Shown here in pieces: positions 1 through 8,387 of a DNA stretch of 64,000 nucleotides. The notes below the pieces were generated by a model. The model had not been told where the DNA came from and did not search any database. It saw only the letters and a program-made list of their open reading frames with translations. The position numbers and the translations under genes are program-made. Source of the stretch: Arcicella lustrica (lineage in GTDB: Bacteria; Bacteroidota; Bacteroidia; Cytophagales; Spirosomataceae); NCBI RefSeq assembly GCF_034930985.1, contig NZ_JAYGIM010000004.1, positions 186,001 through 250,000 of the forward strand. The letters run 5' to 3'. The stretch's first letter is position 1. Every line of letters begins with the position of its first letter.

Positions 1-328
1 TATCAATTCTGCCCGGTTCAATGATTTTGGTATTGGCAATAATCAAAGGAGAGTTGGGAACATAGTCCATACTAGCACCTTTATCGCCCAATTTCATGGC
101 TTCTTCTACTACTTTTAGTCGGAAATTGGGTTTAGTGACCACCATGTTATGCGCCATATCGTCGTGATTATCCAGAATAATCGTCAGACGAGTATTGGGT
201 TGAACCGCCAAACGAGGCAAATCAAATTGTAAGCCACCTAAAATTTTAATGGTAATGGTTGTGTCTTTTTGTGAAAAGCCTTGCAGACTTATCAACAATA
301 AGGCACAAAGTACACTTAAACGCATCAT
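1..328 (-). CDS. Exported cupredoxin-like protein, C-terminus cut by window edge
   Basis: The minus-strand reading frame opens with two adjacent ATG codons (328 and 325) and stays open to base 1, so about 109 residues are seen and the rest lies outside the window. The N-terminus is a typical Sec signal peptide (MMRLSVLCALLLISLQGFSQ). The following part has the beta-sandwich pattern of azurin/plastocyanin-like domains: a phrase ending in FDLPRLAVQPNTRLTIILDN, then HDDMAHNMVV, whose HN histidine matches the first copper ligand of that family. The second ligand cluster (Cys-His-Met) would lie in the missing part, so copper binding is inferred. Such domains occur alone or at the end of larger periplasmic redox or glycan-acting proteins in Bacteroidota; which applies here cannot be told. 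Confidence 0.6.
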   Translation of the reverse strand, partial: MMRLSVLCALLLISLQGFSQKDTTITIKILGGLQFDLPRLAVQPNTRLTIILDNHDDMAHNMVVTKPNFRLKVVEEAMKLGDKGASMDYVPNSPLIIANTKIIEPGRID

Positions 329-579
329 TTTTATATCTTTTAGCATTTCTGAAGCAAAGGAAATTATATATTCAAGTAAATTTCAATTCGTAAATTAAGC
401 ATCATAGTGGAATTTCTCTTCATGTATTGTAGGTTTTAGTCTTAGTTTTTAGCTTATAAAGATTAAGACTTGTAAAATCTAATGGTTTAGGAAAAGATAA
501 AGGCTTAACAGTCTTAGATTATGTTTATAAAGTTGTTAATTTAGTTTGGTCATAATAGTAAAATACTATTAGCCATAGC

Positions 580-664
580 TTACTTTTCTTGTCTTGATAC
601 AAGAAAAGTAACAAAAGAAAATCAAGAAATTCCGAAACTCGCTGCGCTCAAACAGCGGAATTTC
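580..664. repeat. Two-hairpin intergenic repeat, copy 1
   Basis: Hairpin I pairs 580-590 with 601-611 (11 bp); hairpin II pairs 626-634 with 656-664 (9 bp) around a loop containing ACTCGCTGCGCTCAAACAG. A second copy lies at 2575-2658 and keeps the pairing although stem bases differ. The element ends 38 bases before the AraC-type gene. The rest of the 329-702 gap holds no gene that I can support. Confidence 0.75.
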
Positions 665-702
665 GAAAAATTGCTTTCGCCTGTTTAATATCAATTTGAT
701 AA

Positions 703-1473
703 ATGAAATTTGAAAAGATTCTTCCATCTGCTTTGCTAAAACCTTATATCAAACATTTGGTCATTTCGGAAGTTTCCGAAGAACAAACTTATAAGGTTTT
801 TCCTTCTACTGGGCTTGTAATGGGCTTTCAGTATAAAGGTAGTTTGGCGTATCTTTCTCAAGAAGGAGAAAACAAATTAGCAAGTACGGGCATCACGGGT
901 TTACAAGATGGGTTCAGAGTTTTTAAGAGTAATCCTAATATTGGTTCTGTATTGGTATTTTTTAATGAAATCGGAGCGTCTTATTTCCTCAAAACACCTA
1001 TCAATGAATTATTTGCGGAAAGTGTTTCGCTAGAACATTTTATGAATCAATATGATTTAGAAAAAGTGGAAGAAGCCCTTAGCTTTTCCCAAAGCGACGA
1101 ACACAGAATTTATATTGTAGAACAGTTTTTACTTGCTCATATCATCGAAAAGAAAGATGACCAGCTCGTCATCAAAGCTATTCAATACATTTATCATCAT
1201 AAAGGAAATGTTAAAATCAAAGAGTTGGCAAATTTGCTTTGCATCAGCCAAAGTCCATTTGAGAAACGATTCCGACAAGTAGTTGGTACTTCTCCTAAAA
1301 AATTTGCGTCAATCGTTAGGTTTCATGCCGTACTTGATAGCCTGAATCAAGTAAAATCACTGACTGAAATTTGTTTTGAAAATAACTATTTCGACCAAGC
1401 CCATTTTATCAAAGACTTCAAGCATTTCACAGGCGAAACACCCGAAAAATTTATTAAGAAGAACGACAAGTAA
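703..1473 (+). CDS. AraC-family transcriptional regulator
   Basis: A 256-residue protein with a C-terminal AraC-type double helix-turn-helix (about residues 160-252). The segment VKIKELANLLCISQSPFEKRFRQVVGTSP gives helix 2 and 3 of the first motif (shown here only as a description of positions 170-198), and the second motif ends with FDQAHFIKDFKHFTGETPEKF, the usual family signature. The N-terminal 140 residues resemble the small beta-rich sensor domain common in Bacteroidota AraC proteins (DUF6597-like). It stands alone on the plus strand, 67 bases before the DUF1398 gene, which could be in its regulon. Effector and targets cannot be read from the sequence. Confidence 0.85.
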   Translation: MKFEKILPSALLKPYIKHLVISEVSEEQTYKVFPSTGLVMGFQYKGSLAYLSQEGENKLASTGITGLQDGFRVFKSNPNIGSVLVFFNEIGASYFLKTPINELFAESVSLEHFMNQYDLEKVEEALSFSQSDEHRIYIVEQFLLAHIIEKKDDQLVIKAIQYIYHHKGNVKIKELANLLCISQSPFEKRFRQVVGTSPKKFASIVRFHAVLDSLNQVKSLTEICFENNYFDQAHFIKDFKHFTGETPEKFIKKNDK

Positions 1474-1540
1474 ACGATTTTTTACAATTTCAAGCCAAGT
1501 AAATCTCCCAAATTTGTATCACATTTAAACACAAAAAGAC

Positions 1541-1933
1541 ATGTTTACAATTAATCAAATTAAAGAGATTCACTCAAAAGTAAAAAGCGGAGCAGATTTT
1601 CCACAGTATATCCAAAACCTTATTGTTTTAGGCTTAACGAGCTATGAACATTACGTTTGCGACGGTCATACAAAGTATGTTGGAAAAGATAATTTTCAAA
1701 TTGAATCGGAAGCGAAGTATGGTTTACTAGGAATATCAGAAGAAGGCAATGTGGAAAAGCTGAAATACGCTTTAAAAATTCACCAAGCTGGCGAAACCGA
1801 TTACTTCACTTTCTGTAAGCAATCAGCCGAAGCGGGTGTTGAAAAATGGAAAGTTAATATGCAAGAAATGTCTTGTATTTATTACGACAAACAAGATATA
1901 ACGATGGTAATTGAAAAAATTCCTAGTCTGTAA
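1541..1933 (+). CDS. DUF1398 family protein
   Basis: A 130-residue cytosolic protein without signal peptide or membrane segment. The order MFTINQIKEIHSKVKSG, then GLTSYEHYVCDGHTKY near residues 32-47, and HQAGETDYFTFCKQSAEAGVEKW near residues 80-102 matches DUF1398 (Escherichia coli YbcV is a member), whose biochemical role is not known. The length is normal for the family. It follows the AraC-type regulator on the same strand and precedes the DUF1569 gene by 90 bases. Co-regulation by the AraC protein is plausible but not shown. Confidence 0.8.
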   Translation: MFTINQIKEIHSKVKSGADFPQYIQNLIVLGLTSYEHYVCDGHTKYVGKDNFQIESEAKYGLLGISEEGNVEKLKYALKIHQAGETDYFTFCKQSAEAGVEKWKVNMQEMSCIYYDKQDITMVIEKIPSL

Positions 1934-2023
1934 TTGAATACATTTGAGGTAATGTTAATTTTAGGACAATCTACATAACTGGTTCTTTTTCTTATCTTTA
2001 TAAAAACAACCCGAACTAAATTA

Positions 2024-2485
2024 ATGATTATCATGAAAAATGTATTTGACCAGAAAGAGACTGCCGAGATTTTAGAACGCATCGAGCAACTAAGTCCAAG
2101 TTCACAACCACTTTGGGGAAAGATGAACGTTGCCCAAATGTTAGCGCATTGCAATGTTTCTTATGAACTTGTTTATGAAGAGAAACATCCAAAACCGAAT
2201 TTCTTGATGAAGTTTATGCTAAAGATTTTTGTAAAAGATACGGTTGTTGGCGACAAACCTTATCAAAAAAATAGTCAAACTGCACCGATGTTTCTCATTG
2301 TTGATGAAAGAGATTTTGAAGTAGAAAAGACACGTTTAGTTAATTATATCAACAAAACCTTATCATTAGGTGAAGCTTATTTTGATGGAAAGGCATCTCA
2401 TTCTTTTGGCGTATTAAGCAAAACTGAATGGAGTAATATGTTTGCGAAACATCTTGACCATCATCTTACTCAGTTTGGAGTGTAA
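2024..2485 (+). CDS. DUF1569 (DinB-like four-helix) protein
   Basis: A 153-residue protein with the DUF1569 signature: GKMNVAQMLAHCN at about residues 32-44 and the closing HLDHHLTQFGV. The fold is expected to be a DinB-like four-helix bundle, and His42 with the late His residues sits where members of this superfamily bind a metal. The substrate is unknown. A second in-frame ATG at 2033 (MKNVFDQKE) is an equally good start; the longer form is given. The gene is the last of the small plus-strand group behind the AraC regulator and is followed by copy 2 of the two-hairpin repeat. Confidence 0.8.
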   Translation: MIIMKNVFDQKETAEILERIEQLSPSSQPLWGKMNVAQMLAHCNVSYELVYEEKHPKPNFLMKFMLKIFVKDTVVGDKPYQKNSQTAPMFLIVDERDFEVEKTRLVNYINKTLSLGEAYFDGKASHSFGVLSKTEWSNMFAKHLDHHLTQFGV

Positions 2486-2574
2486 TAATTGGAGTATAAT
2501 AAACATAAAGTCATCCCGAATTTTCTCATTAAATAAAGGTTTTGAGGAGTTTTATATTTATTATCGCCTTGTCC

Positions 2575-2658
2575 TTACTTTTCTTTTCTTGATAAAAGAA
2601 AAGTAACAAAAGAAAATCAAGAATTCCTAAACTCGCTTCGCTCAAACAGTAGGAATTC
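2575..2658. repeat. Two-hairpin intergenic repeat, copy 2
   Basis: Hairpin I pairs 2575-2587 with 2594-2606 (13 bp); hairpin II pairs 2621-2629 with 2650-2658 (9 bp), loop almost identical to copy 1 at 580-664. The pairs that close hairpin II are T:A and A:T here but G:C in copy 1, so pairing is kept while sequence changes. Confidence 0.75.
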
Positions 2659-2668
2659 ATTAGCCATC

Positions 2669-2718
2669 AATCATAAAAAAGCGGTCGAAAAACTAATTTC
2701 TACCGCTTTTTTATGATT
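2669..2718. terminator. Bidirectional terminator hairpin
   Basis: A 17-bp perfect stem (2669-2685 with 2702-2718) with A-rich and T-rich outer halves. It sits just after the stop of the minus-strand monooxygenase fusion (2732) and faces the end of the plus-strand DUF1569 gene, so it can serve both directions. Confidence 0.8.
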
Positions 2719-2731
2719 CGGATGACTCATA

Positions 2732-4666
2732 TTAATAATTTGCCAATTTACTTTTCCAGATAATTCCGTTTTTACTTTCGTACTTATCGATAAAACCTTT
2801 ATCGAATAAATCTGCCAAAATATCATTGGTTTCTTCCATATCTCTACTACTCAAGAAAGAAAATTCTTTGCTGGTCATCGTCGAGAAATTGGTAAATAAG
2901 AAAATTGGATCCGTATTGAAAGTCCTTTTTGTGGCTTTTGGCACCAGTTTATGAATAATTTCTTCTAAATACTCATATTCTTGATAATCCTTACTGATAA
3001 TTTGTTCGTTCTCAAGGTTAGTAAAAATCAGCGTTGGCAATACGCCTACTTGCATATTCTGAGCCAAAATCAAATCTTCTCTGAAGGCTTCCTGTGCTTT
3101 ATTTTCATAATCATGCACAAAACGAGCAGAGTCTAATCCAACATCAAAAGCCGCTTTTTCAAGGTATGCCATATCAACGATATTGATTTTTTCAAGGAAG
3201 AGCATCTCTTTAATTCTTCTCAAAAACAACAAAGCCAAATCTGCATCTTGCATTTGTGCTGCCTTGAAAGCAATTGAAGGCGGATATGAAGAAGGCAATG
3301 GGTCTTCAATCCAAATATCACCATCCAACGGAATTCCGTGAATCATACAAACTTCTTCCCAATGTGGTGCTACGTCAGAGGGTTTGGTGATAGGGCCACG
3401 CTCGTACTCATCCCAAGAAGGCAATAAACCTCCCATTCTGTAGTCAATCTTGATATAAGCACCATATTCTAATTTCAGCTTTCTCAATAAAGGCTGTACA
3501 ACCCAACAAGTAGAGCAAATTGGGTCAGTAAAATACTGAATATCAATAAGCTTTTCGGTATGTGCATCTTTGTCTTCTCTTTTTGAAATCAAAGGCACAA
3601 CCATTTTATCGCCATCCACGCTCAGTGGATTCAAAAACAATTCTTTTAGTTCTCTTCCTAAATAAATATGCTTTTTAATATCCTCTTGGCGTTCGTCGTA
3701 ATATGCCTCAAAAGCTTCTTCAACATCATCTAAAGACAATAATTTTTCCGTCAATTTTTTAGCATCTAAAATTGCATTAGTCGTTCCAGCACTGGTAAAA
3801 GGTAAAGCCAAATGGGCGGCATCACCAATTAGAACCACATTATCTGCATGAAATTTAGGTAATAATCCGAAGTCACGAGTATTCCAGATATAGCTTGTAC
3901 TGAAATCATTGGTTTGTAACAATTCAGTAACCACTGGTGGGAAATCCGCCAATTGATAATTACAAAAAGCTTTTAATTCTTCAGGAGAACAGCCTTGGTC
4001 GCAATCGGCCTCAGCAACACTGTACTGCATAAACCAAACGAAGTCTTTTTCAGAAACAGGAATCATTCCGAAACTTAGTCCACGAGTACAGCTTTGATAT
4101 TTTGTAAATATATTTTGATGCGAAGCACCTAATTTTTCATTCGTACAAATCCCAACTACTTCTTTTACTTCGATAGGCGTATAAGTAACAGCACCCAAAA
4201 TAGCTTCACGCACGGCAGAATTCCCACCATCAGCACCAACAAATACATCTCCATATTCTACTTCACCATTGGTAAATTGTGCGGCAATGGCTTTCCCATT
4301 TTCATAGATAAAATTTGAGAATGTTCTACCTGTTTTAAGTTGCTCTTTCGGGAACAAATCATATAAAAACTGTACTAAATCTTTTCGTTTGATACAACGC
4401 CAAAGATTTAGCTTTTGCCTTTTTACTTGTTTTCCATCTTGTCTATTCAAGCTAAAAGCACCGATTTCTTCACCAGGAAGACGAATTTCTGTATTAGCAT
4501 TTAATTCATTTAAGATAGACCAACCGTCGATGTGCATTAAAAACGCATGCCCACGGGTAGTCATTTCTTTGAATTTCTCGTTGACAACAACTTCAATATT
4601 ATTTTTCTTGAGTAATAGTCCCAGTGTTAGGCCTGCGACGCCTCCGCCAATAATTACTACTTTCAT
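2732..4666 (-). CDS. FAD-dependent monooxygenase fused to a DsbA/SpxH-like thioredoxin-fold domain
   Basis: A 644-residue two-part protein. Residues 1-345 are a group A flavin monooxygenase of the p-hydroxybenzoate hydroxylase type: Rossmann GxGxxG at Gly7-Gly9-Gly12, the GADGGNS motif at 144-150 (usual DG motif), and LIGDAAHLALPF at 279-290 binding the FAD ribityl chain. Residues 370 to about 585 are a DsbA/SpxH-like domain (YFTDPICSTCW, with Cys384 and Cys387 as the CxxC pair, then a long helical insert). A C-terminal tail of about 60 residues (MTSKEFSFLSSRDMEETNDILADLFDKGF) may be a small winged-helix-like piece. No signal peptide, so cytosolic. Its ATG overlaps the stop of the upstream aminotransferase by 4 bases. 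The reading frame is uninterrupted, so the fusion is not an annotation error. The substrate is unknown. Confidence 0.8.
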   Translation of the reverse strand: MKVVIIGGGVAGLTLGLLLKKNNIEVVVNEKFKEMTTRGHAFLMHIDGWSILNELNANTEIRLPGEEIGAFSLNRQDGKQVKRQKLNLWRCIKRKDLVQFLYDLFPKEQLKTGRTFSNFIYENGKAIAAQFTNGEVEYGDVFVGADGGNSAVREAILGAVTYTPIEVKEVVGICTNEKLGASHQNIFTKYQSCTRGLSFGMIPVSEKDFVWFMQYSVAEADCDQGCSPEELKAFCNYQLADFPPVVTELLQTNDFSTSYIWNTRDFGLLPKFHADNVVLIGDAAHLALPFTSAGTTNAILDAKKLTEKLLSLDDVEEAFEAYYDERQEDIKKHIYLGRELKELFLNPLSVDGDKMVVPLISKREDKDAHTEKLIDIQYFTDPICSTCWVVQPLLRKLKLEYGAYIKIDYRMGGLLPSWDEYERGPITKPSDVAPHWEEVCMIHGIPLDGDIWIEDPLPSSYPPSIAFKAAQMQDADLALLFLRRIKEMLFLEKINIVDMAYLEKAAFDVGLDSARFVHDYENKAQEAFREDLILAQNMQVGVLPTLIFTNLENEQIISKDYQEYEYLEEIIHKLVPKATKRTFNTDPIFLFTNFSTMTSKEFSFLSSRDMEETNDILADLFDKGFIDKYESKNGIIWKSKLANY

Positions 4667-5832
4667 AATGCGTTGATTACTGTTTTAATTTGTGAAAGTG
4701 CTTGTGTAAGGATTTCATTTGAAGTAGCAAAACTCAGTCGAATGTAACCATCTGCTCCTGCTCCGAACCATTCTTTTAGTCCGGGTACTACGGCTACTTT
4801 GGCTTCATTCAACAATAATTCATGTACTTCTTTGCTGGATTTTCCTGTTCCTACAATATTGGCAAAAGCCACGTAGCAACCTTCAGGAGCAATACAGCTT
4901 ACACCTTTCATGCTGTTGAGTTCAGTAACACAAAGTTTTTGCATTTCGTTTAAATGTTCAACAAAAGCTTTTAGCCAATAGTCACATTCGTTGAGGGCGG
5001 TAGTGGCGGCTATCTGTCCTAATACGTTTGCTCCGTGTACAGTAGATTGATGTAATGATACTTTTATTAATTTATCAAAAGTTTCTTGATTGGATGCCAT
5101 CACTGAACCAATGCGTAAACCTGCCAAACCATACGATTTACTATAACCTGTTACAGTAACGGTCCGTTCACGAATGGCTTCATCTAATGAAGCAATACTG
5201 GTGTAAGTATGGGGTGCATAAATAATATCACTCCAGATTTCATCCGACAAAATCGTCAAATTATGTTTGCAAGCGATGTTACCTAGTTGAAGTAATTCTA
5301 CTTTGGTAAATACTTTTCCTGTTGGGTTAAGCGGATTACACAAGCAAATCAATCGAGTTTTAGGCGTAATTAGTTTTTCTAATGCTTCAAAATCTACCTT
5401 TTCTGTTCCTGCTGGAATCGCAAAAGAAACTGCCTTTCCTCCCACCGATTCTACAGAATATCTGAATAGAAAATCGACTGGGTCAAAAATGATTGCTTCA
5501 TCATTAGGTGATAAAAAAGCCTGACAAACAACATAAATTCCAAAAGCGGCACTATCTACAGGAAAAATGTAAGCTGGCTTAGCAGGGATATTTCTTTTGT
5601 TTTGAAAAAAGGTAGCAACACTTTCTTTAAAATCAGGCAGACCATCAGGAGGACCATAACACAAGTAGCGGTCTTTCACAAAACGTGTGATTGACTCTGC
5701 AATTTCAGGAGCACTCGGAAAATCAGGGTCGGCGGCCGTCAATGGAATTACTCCTTGGGGTACTGTTGCCCATCTTAAATTATAGGCACGTTGTTTTAAA
5801 ATTTCTAAATTGACAGAGCGACTATCAAACAT
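4663..5832 (-). CDS. PLP-dependent aminotransferase, class I/II (MalY/PatB-like)
   Basis: A 389-residue fold-type I PLP enzyme. Visible residues: CNPLNPTGKVF at 165-175 (the NPxNPTG motif), Asp197 in ILSDEIW that pairs with the pyridine nitrogen, and Lys232 in GYSKSYGLAGLRIG as the Schiff-base lysine; the substrate-carboxylate arginine is in GYIRLSFA near the C-terminus. The N-terminal PLTAADPDFPSAPEI resembles the MalY/PatB branch (cystathionine beta-lyase or aminotransferase activity), so the reaction could be transamination or C-S cleavage. Its TGA overlaps the ATG of the downstream monooxygenase fusion (ATGA), implying translational coupling and a shared pathway. The upstream 5833-6328 gap shows no clear promoter for it. 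Confidence 0.85.
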   Translation of the reverse strand: MFDSRSVNLEILKQRAYNLRWATVPQGVIPLTAADPDFPSAPEIAESITRFVKDRYLCYGPPDGLPDFKESVATFFQNKRNIPAKPAYIFPVDSAAFGIYVVCQAFLSPNDEAIIFDPVDFLFRYSVESVGGKAVSFAIPAGTEKVDFEALEKLITPKTRLICLCNPLNPTGKVFTKVELLQLGNIACKHNLTILSDEIWSDIIYAPHTYTSIASLDEAIRERTVTVTGYSKSYGLAGLRIGSVMASNQETFDKLIKVSLHQSTVHGANVLGQIAATTALNECDYWLKAFVEHLNEMQKLCVTELNSMKGVSCIAPEGCYVAFANIVGTGKSSKEVHELLLNEAKVAVVPGLKEWFGAGADGYIRLSFATSNEILTQALSQIKTVINAL

Positions 5833-6328
5833 TGAATATTGTGGTTGGCGGTTAATTTTTATGAGTTATATTCTTAAAAGAGACGATAAAAGAGGCAATG
5901 TTTAATATTTCCACCGCTCTTCATATTATTTGGATGCTAAATATGTTGAATAAATGTAGAATTTACAATTTTATATTCATTTTTCTTTTAGAAATTATCA
6001 TTTGTTCATACTGTACTTTTTGAATTCCATCGTATAAACGTTTTTTTGATTTGGTCATCCCTATTACTTCATCATTTAGTTTTCAAAATTCCTACAAATA
6101 ATCAAGGCTCACACTAGTCAATAAAGGTTTTAATTACAAAGATGAGCAAGCACTATTAAGGCTTTGTTAAAGGTAAATTATGTTTTTAAAAATTCATTTT
6201 GAACCTTGCCTATGCTTTGAAAAACTGGATAATCTTGGTACTTCCTGTTAATCCATCCTGAAAAACGCTCAAAATAGCTTTGTGAAAACGTTGTCGGGAA
6301 CGATTGCGTAAAAAATTAAGCTAAAACA
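5833..6328. other. Intergenic region between divergent operons
   Basis: About 500 bases, AT-rich, between the minus-strand aminotransferase and the plus-strand sigma factor. I see no gene, RNA or strong hairpin in it. Promoters for both directions must lie here or in the adjoining 6329-6360. Confidence 0.5.
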
Positions 6329-6360
6329 TTGGATATTGTAATTGCTTACGCCTACTTTTG
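6329..6360 (+). promoter_or_regulatory. Bacteroidota-type promoter of the sigma factor gene
   Basis: A TACTTTTG box at 6353-6360 fits the -7 consensus TAnnTTTG of the housekeeping sigma factor in this phylum. A TTG at 6329-6331 lies 21 bases upstream, in the place of the -33 element. Transcription would begin near 6367, downstream of a possible TTG start at 6358, which favours the ATG at 6397 as the true start of the sigma gene. Confidence 0.55.
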
Positions 6361-6396
6361 AAAATAATTTTTTTAATATTAATTATTACTTTTCTC

Positions 6397-6990
6397 ATGT
6401 ACAGACCACTCAAAGCTTCAAGCGATACGGAATTACTGGGTCTTTTGCTAGAAGACAACGAGACTGCTTTTGAGGAAATTTACAGAAGATACTTCCAAAA
6501 ACTTTACGCATTAGCTAAACGCAGACTTTACGATAATCAACAAACAGAGGATATTATCCATGATTTGTTTTTGAACTTGTGGCTGAACCGTCAAAAAATA
6601 CAAATTGATTCTTTACAAAATTACCTCCTGCGTAGTGTAAAGTACAGAGTTTTGGATGCACTTGATCACCATACGGTAAAACAAAATTTTCTGGATTATC
6701 AATTACACATCAATCAAAGCTCCAACATTACCGAAGAAAACATCCTTTATGCCGATGCCATGCGTCTGTATCAAGAAAACCTTATCGTATTACCCGAAAA
6801 ATGCCGAGAAGTATTTTTGTTGAGTAGAGCGGGGCTTTCTCAAAAAGAAATTGCTATTCAATTAGGCATTTCTGAAAATACTGTTGAAAATCATATCGCC
6901 AAAGCTTTACGCTTATTGAAGTCTCGTATGGCTGAATTTATCAGCCCAAATGCCCTTTTTCCTCTCTTTTTCTTCCTTTTTGAAAATTAA
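6397..6990 (+). CDS. ECF RNA polymerase sigma factor, Bacteroidota FecI-like family
   Basis: About 197 residues. Region 2 (TELLGLLLEDNETAFEEIYRRYFQKLYALAKRRL and the QTEDIIHDLFLNLW core-binding/-10 part; positions roughly 12-75) and region 4 (LSQKEIAIQLGISENTVENHIAKALRLLK, near 145-175) are both complete. The frame is open back to a TTG at 6358, but that gives an odd hydrophobic N-terminus and lies inside the predicted -7 box, so ATG 6397 is chosen. It is followed by a FecR-type anti-sigma and a SusC with an STN domain, the standard cell-surface signalling set: sugar bound at SusC releases the sigma factor, which then drives the locus. Expected target: the pectin operon from 8388. Confidence 0.9.
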   Translation: MYRPLKASSDTELLGLLLEDNETAFEEIYRRYFQKLYALAKRRLYDNQQTEDIIHDLFLNLWLNRQKIQIDSLQNYLLRSVKYRVLDALDHHTVKQNFLDYQLHINQSSNITEENILYADAMRLYQENLIVLPEKCREVFLLSRAGLSQKEIAIQLGISENTVENHIAKALRLLKSRMAEFISPNALFPLFFFLFEN

Positions 6991-7090
6991 TTTCAAAAAT
7001 AATCATATTCAAGTAGTGGAACTGTTTTCCTTAGCCGACTAATAAGTTAAGGAGTAAATAGTATTTTATTGATAAAAAATAGCAACTAAC

Positions 7091-8128
7091 ATGATTCAAG
7101 GTGAATTCAAGGATGATGATGAAATCATCAATTCGCTCAAGCAAAAATATACTCCTGATGAAATCAAAAAACTGTTGGATTGGTACAATGCCTTCGACGA
7201 CAATCAAGATGGAGCTGAAGAGCATACAGAACCCGAAGAAAAAATTTGGGAAACATTACAACCAAGCCTCAACAGCGAAGCATTAGAAACATCAGTAATT
7301 CCTTTGTTTAACCGCAAAGTAATTCGTTGGGCAATTACAGGTATTGCAGCCAGTTTCCTGGTATTGTTAGGCTGGTTTTGGCAGCCACAAAAAGAAAGTA
7401 ATCTCCAAGAAACGATGGGGTTCAAGGAAATCTCACAAAAGGAGCGTTCGTTGTGGCAATCGTTTACCAACACAAGTAAAGCAATACATGAATTAGCCTT
7501 GCCAGATGGTAGTAAAGTTTGGCTGAATCCTTCAACCACCATTTTGTACAAGATTGTAAAAAATGCGGCAACCAGAGATGTGTATTTAGAAGGAGAAGCT
7601 TTTTTCGATGTAAAACCCAATAAAGAACAACCTTTTTATGTAAAAAATAAAGGTTTGAATGTAGTGGTTTTGGGGACAAGTTTCAATGTGGTGGCATCTT
7701 CAAAAGATGCAAAATATGAAGTTTCGGTGGTGACGGGAAAAGTAAAAGTAAAATACCAAGACCCTGAAAATAGCGAGCGTTTCAATCAGGTAATCATTAC
7801 GCCACAACAACAAGTAGTAATTCAGAAAGAAGAGAATACTTTAGAAACGCATGATTTAACCCTTGAAAAAAGTAAACATCGCCAGCTTTGGGAGCCAATC
7901 AGCATCAGTTTTGATGAAGTAGCACTTGATAAAGTATTAACCCGACTGGAAGTAGAATATGGCATGACCATCCGTACACCCAATATGAATATTCGTAAAT
8001 GCACACTTTTCGCCAATTTCACCAACCAGCGTTTACCTGTGATTATGGATATTATTTGTAGTTCTATCAATGCTACTTATCAAATAGAAGGTAATGAAAT
8101 TACCATCATTGGCGAAGGCTGTTTGTAG
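7091..8128 (+). CDS. FecR-family anti-sigma factor
   Basis: A 345-residue inner-membrane protein with one transmembrane helix at about 77-97 (VIRWAITGIAASFLVLLGWFW region). The N-terminal cytosolic part would bind the sigma factor encoded 100 bases upstream. The periplasmic part has a FecR domain at about 125-225 (ELALPDGSKVWLNPSTTI, DVYLEGEAFFDVKPN, VVVLGTSFNV) and a C-terminal DUF4974/STN-like domain at about 270-340 (ISISFDEVALDKVLTRLEVEYG). That last domain is thought to contact the N-terminal signalling domain of the SusC partner, here the next gene. The spacing and order support one regulatory set for pectin use. Confidence 0.9.
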   Translation: MIQGEFKDDDEIINSLKQKYTPDEIKKLLDWYNAFDDNQDGAEEHTEPEEKIWETLQPSLNSEALETSVIPLFNRKVIRWAITGIAASFLVLLGWFWQPQKESNLQETMGFKEISQKERSLWQSFTNTSKAIHELALPDGSKVWLNPSTTILYKIVKNAATRDVYLEGEAFFDVKPNKEQPFYVKNKGLNVVVLGTSFNVVASSKDAKYEVSVVTGKVKVKYQDPENSERFNQVIITPQQQVVIQKEENTLETHDLTLEKSKHRQLWEPISISFDEVALDKVLTRLEVEYGMTIRTPNMNIRKCTLFANFTNQRLPVIMDIICSSINATYQIEGNEITIIGEGCL

Positions 8129-8280
8129 GAATTGTGAGTTATGAATTGTGAATTATGAGTGACAGATTTTTAAATTAAAATAGCGACATATAGCATTTTA
8201 ACTCATATTTAAACATCCTGTTTAGCAGAGATTTAACTAAGTATTTTATTTTCAACCAATACAATTTCAATAAAAAAAGA

Positions 8281-8310
8281 GGGCTTGAAGTGTTACCAGC
8301 ACCCAAGCCC
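8281..8310. other. Hairpin in the leader before susC
   Basis: A 7-bp stem (8281-8287 with 8304-8310) in the 259-base gap before the SusC gene. A run of A precedes it, so it has the shape of an intrinsic terminator only for minus-strand transcription; on the plus strand it could be a leader structure. Its role is not clear. Confidence 0.35.
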
Positions 8311-8387
8311 AAAAATTACCCCAATCATTTCCTAGGTGATTTAAGAGTAATGTAGATTTCAAACACAAAATCGTACAAAGCAAATTT

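Noticed and set aside
7204..7679. Minus-strand frames inside the FecR gene.
   Set aside because: Shadow frames of a clear coding gene with low-quality protein composition.
8281..8310. Intrinsic terminator between FecR and SusC.
   Set aside because: The T-run needed is on the minus strand only, and no minus-strand gene reads toward it; kept as an unassigned hairpin.
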